Assembly: GCA_001875425.1 (NCBI GenBank)
Contig: MIYU01000018.1
Location: forward strand, 1 to 64,000
DNA: 64,000 nt
Source of the DNA: Marine Group III euryarchaeote CG-Bathy1
GTDB lineage: Archaea > Thermoplasmatota > Poseidoniia > MGIII > CG-Epi1
Direction of reading: 5' to 3'
Shown here: positions 63,701 to 64,000 of the stretch, one piece after another
How the letters are laid out: every line of letters begins with the position of its first letter
Position numbering within the stretch: position 1 is the first letter of the stretch
Program-made: the position numbers and the translations under genes
Notes under the pieces: model-generated
Seen by the model: only the letters and a program-made list of their open reading frames with translations
The model's database searches: none
Told to the model about the DNA's origin: nothing

Positions 63701-64000
63701 TGTCGTAATAGCTACAACTTGGAGATCCACCGAAACCTAAACATCCATTATTGTTAACAGATATTGAGTCGTAGTCGGTAAAGTAGTACTTTACACTATA
63801 CGGTAGACTTATCGTTACAGTTCCATCGTCGTAAATATACGAGCTGGTACAGTCGTTGCTGCTATCTGAATCGGACGCTAGAGCGCCACAATCCACAAAA
63901 TAATCGCTATACAGATTTTCATTGCCTGCCTCGTCAGAGTCGGTCCAGGAATAACCCTGTGAATCCGGTCCTCCGGTCGAAGCCTCAGCGTATGAAAATA
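54744..64000 (-). CDS. Giant multidomain surface protein, 5' end beyond window
   Basis: Reading frame remains open past the GTG at 63896 to the window edge (SYAEASTGGPDSQGYSWTDSDEAGNENLYSDYFVDCGALA...). Contains repeated MAM/immune-inhibitor-A-like units (VIEISTDGGDTWERL), CARDB-like segments, D-x-Y-G-D-G motifs and C-terminal TM FAIGMLGLIISGFVSAFGVARINTRDEE. Confidence 0.93.
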   Translation of the reverse strand, partial: FSYAEASTGGPDSQGYSWTDSDEAGNENLYSDYFVDCGALASDSDSSNDCTSSYIYDDGTVTISLPYSVKYYFTDYDSISVNNNGCLGFGGSPSCSYYDTSPSTSNSGTPKMDVAHDDWYYYSNNDGSLSYGTYIDHTETSHPDHGDGYFVQWTDKCMYGYSACQMYGDFTFSAALFADGTIVAMYSDWGAGATSSSTIRQDDPVIGLSQGDGSNGLDYRTVNCGSSCNGDLAGGDFAVMFAPPSWALHDLVMDQTLIGGAEIPENFDSQFGGVIKNMGLNDEENVVLEGTFHNTVFEDALNEPMDADTSLIAGPESGSYGSSDGTFDCYWDMASCSSVTLELPSDSVTTQVYKGGYYGPGYSQCSYNYDIYYGVSESYTEMGMYLVTVTDAYGDGGGTVDATDANGNSLGHIGPYDYSSEASFTFTIDGSTATPVEVTASGDSWWYEVCLTIDHTVATAIPGDFRALAEDAYGDGGHTITVLDGAGNEMASGCGDTPWNSGWSSECYVDFSVAADTLPPVTMRFDSDWYGNEGTFSAFELVSSTDDWSHDTVVGEFDHWAAGPGWGGTIMDSGLKDTYVSGNLFDGNTRIAEGCGYTWAVDYVGETLYRWTSGSEMSQPTSFAIGGLMDVSATTTTYGGTGDEAEGSHYQHDADEMCHVTTLTSDGSTYSEVTHYYNADLTGSTDQGNYDWLGSSLDSYGISAMDDSQYRYGFTHNPYGNFDCNGDGSADFYSYYYYTVLQQGDYVMHFRDDSGDGGTWASAYTSAQGSYGYDWMFKIEDHGDWGYLELGDPVPTDADGDGTIDYYDSAVWFRISNASEGFYMLWCDITMPRTSVDDGTHFVINYAYDEGHTEAFVGDSGNNAIHQILQHDGTSVIDDIAGLGVNADTTGTTMTSFGDLVVDDAGNVHASMADDDYVVVRSYNRDASGYYYTDEIDSDYHEYSYACGTCDTWGATAIDAHNGYLYSAEAYTSSVSYGDDACDDNGVSGSCDLFRMAIGSDSGEDWSLMHEWGGSGGDAAHSVTGAISVSDSRVLVSTGYFSDSDYSNEELKVVEYEIGAYAVSDGEVLDYCWSNYNYGIPSCNAMGANERTFEFTYAGTAPGLTLTAEVDYWYGEGSYNILLEDGSYYFSGFQTFQSGYDINTHDISDLPAGSHGMVIRDSYGDGGQRGSIECDGCSYGGAFTAEYGLAPPSQSYLMSPAADLSDAVGEVIMTFDHSYQFYETYDGAYLEITNDGGETWSSIAPDGGYPGVISDSPIAGAAGWTGPGPNDAGASEGEYESVSIDLTSYAGTTVQMKWTLGWSALQDADFNGWYRLDNVIISQEVLDDPFVTLSSNAGTISGQGGMGGFTLPAFLPTDHGLAEGDDFYFKATAIYGNSADDEDPSNNFAVSYHTVGPSHDTFYNFDYSGKDDWDLGSQEYRSNPDLQNDFSCAGFAYSGTDCINFGTHANAHGEGQDTPFQGHGFPWVISPVFNLDVAYEATLTYRESYYAYGTTYLNQMNPTLVEITTDGGLTWDLVGESGSCGIGWCGSDGYVQVSMDLSDFVGGEESQLRFTNQWGPGPRLAEYYLLDDISIDYSAHDNNMRAGIDADTERYLVGETSNFVSTVRNHGLMDQSGSNIDASLTLGTVDENVKYDTTGWEGWDVNNAGNGWTYPGRDDDGSVLSGWGPSAGGSSGFGPGTHILNAGTFELTDMSSPKMNIHHKYQFSWYNGAYNNAYAYAGGQVQVTTDDPSAGPVSLFGGVQRGVPSAAAGCSMDYGIPAAESDYLLKMWDSYGDGWDDTMWGGSTVGSVTVYDSATGAEIVSASFPSANGGYMETAFSYSGSGEIDLRLCGDNYAPYEASYDIVTVAQAPNWVPLEPVRGYDGQCNGAYQGSSDPNVCDTDAFIHQSGDCGDSCGGLWIEDTFDLSDYLGQTVHIRFYAGIDQYVWVSDNVQWMIDDFAVVATSLVASPGYPISLDVPDLARAEEATFSNAWTVMPGDWIARTEACLVDAADCDDYLSDSRADTTFDSYFVHTMNGAEEESESTFSQGANAVSQIGGPHGFTYPTDSNFGNAISCSWGPPSAGYYYWGRTFEDVQLDAGQYVAKLMDSYGDGWNYYGFVGGVEVVDSSGNVVASGTFPSGTLQEVYFNVVGGTYDVTFCSDYWGYWEGTYDLTDVVEASTTVMTYNTGWTSETVSGEAAFEPSSYRSSDGDMSWFLTDDGAGADNVRLVSAPMDLTGATHAILTFEHQYNFAAGDGGGVIEISTDGGDTWERLSITAGHGYSGTVDGSGDNPLPYGTNAFAGLGTGYYDNDDWYYSESTINNYVGQEVLISFMFGGDNADDPGYERYMNYGLYYYNWWFIDNIKMLTRGAAVEMVDSYMSYRAGVGSSATISAAFANVGEGDIGDEIEALTVEAYIDTDRGEAVWSSTQTISDLAFGLNTGLMQFQTDALNTPGMYTIGVRLLDSNGEQFADAFGKKSWSHMLLVGMNAGFGVWYDYGQGGCLSPLDPNFDQTCNTEMSMSSAWETGCGPMNDFTYSGCMNQFGQSYNYLDLNGEAEELRTPFVPLWSEDSYLVFWLHTDVSVDTEISVWAHHINTLFGGTTSIGLTEMNGFDMRAGDDHGQLGDALTGSSYGDVCTVENDWTGMDAFYTAGAGKCGWTPVYVHLDSDPVYNENEVNLEFGGMKYQNFYSFGIRVEGSSGTVGIGGIEIVNVREYGIFIEKVDFDQRRYEILPGETQSVEYFSANTGVYPDQVFINPELVSGDPDYDTSGWGISAWANMVNGVDCGTFAMIFGFPWEACLWPRDFDGTDDGIWDGSYAAEYYNCVSPPYLGCTAPWLPYNLQPIGDQSGIFMATANFEITAPAYDWDTGEPAGGREVSLHANAFQVALGQDLPEPDIASFYIPPSQFEIVGDLEFNRWQVIDAGVGHKHSEDSFGHEPHSLMITANAVNHGNYASDVLVTFYVADPDGDARDIPGVGVVRTTRVGETSIDRMEPYSVSGMTYQASFNWLEVTMPAGSTRDYADITMYAVINPVLESQDIAAGHVMNDEFFDERGDNSGSGQVTVLAAKMATPSFAIGMLGLIISGFVSAFGVARINTRDEE

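Overview
AT-rich archaeal chromosome segment. Gene content (archaeosine synthase ArcS/RaSEA, AglB-type oligosaccharyltransferase, archaeosortase A, archaeal pilin, divergent unlinked 23S rRNA) points to a planktonic Thermoplasmata-type euryarchaeon, Marine Group II/III-like; this assignment is inferred from gene content, not a database search. The left edge is a 3'-truncated 23S rRNA on the minus strand with no 16S upstream. Next come an NfeD/SPFH pair, tRNA modification and translation genes, a pilin with strong 5' and 3' RNA hairpins, and a PGF-CTERM protein beside a 2320-aa AglB that carries about 1400 aa of repeated Ig/transthyretin-like modules. A homogentisate cluster (hpd-hgd-unknown-fah) contains an unknown gene where maleylacetoacetate isomerase would be expected, and a phenylalanine hydroxylase lies elsewhere in the window. 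Other blocks are tatC/tatA, glyoxylate/glycerate genes, an aa3-type oxidase operon whose subunit I has an extra N-terminal extracytoplasmic CSCH domain, thyA-folA, archaeosortase A, purC/purS/purL, a CDP-alcohol phosphatidyltransferase-PgpA pair, lipB and a rhomboid protease. The right edge is a surface protein of more than 3050 aa, open at the window end, with recurring D-x-Y-G-D-G-(W/G) modules. No CRISPR array, transposase, integrase or tRNA gene was recognised. The best candidates for new biology are the unknown homogentisate-cluster gene, the CoxA N-terminal fusion, the giant AglB fusion and the envelope-export group (AglB, ArtA/PGF-CTERM, giant surface protein).
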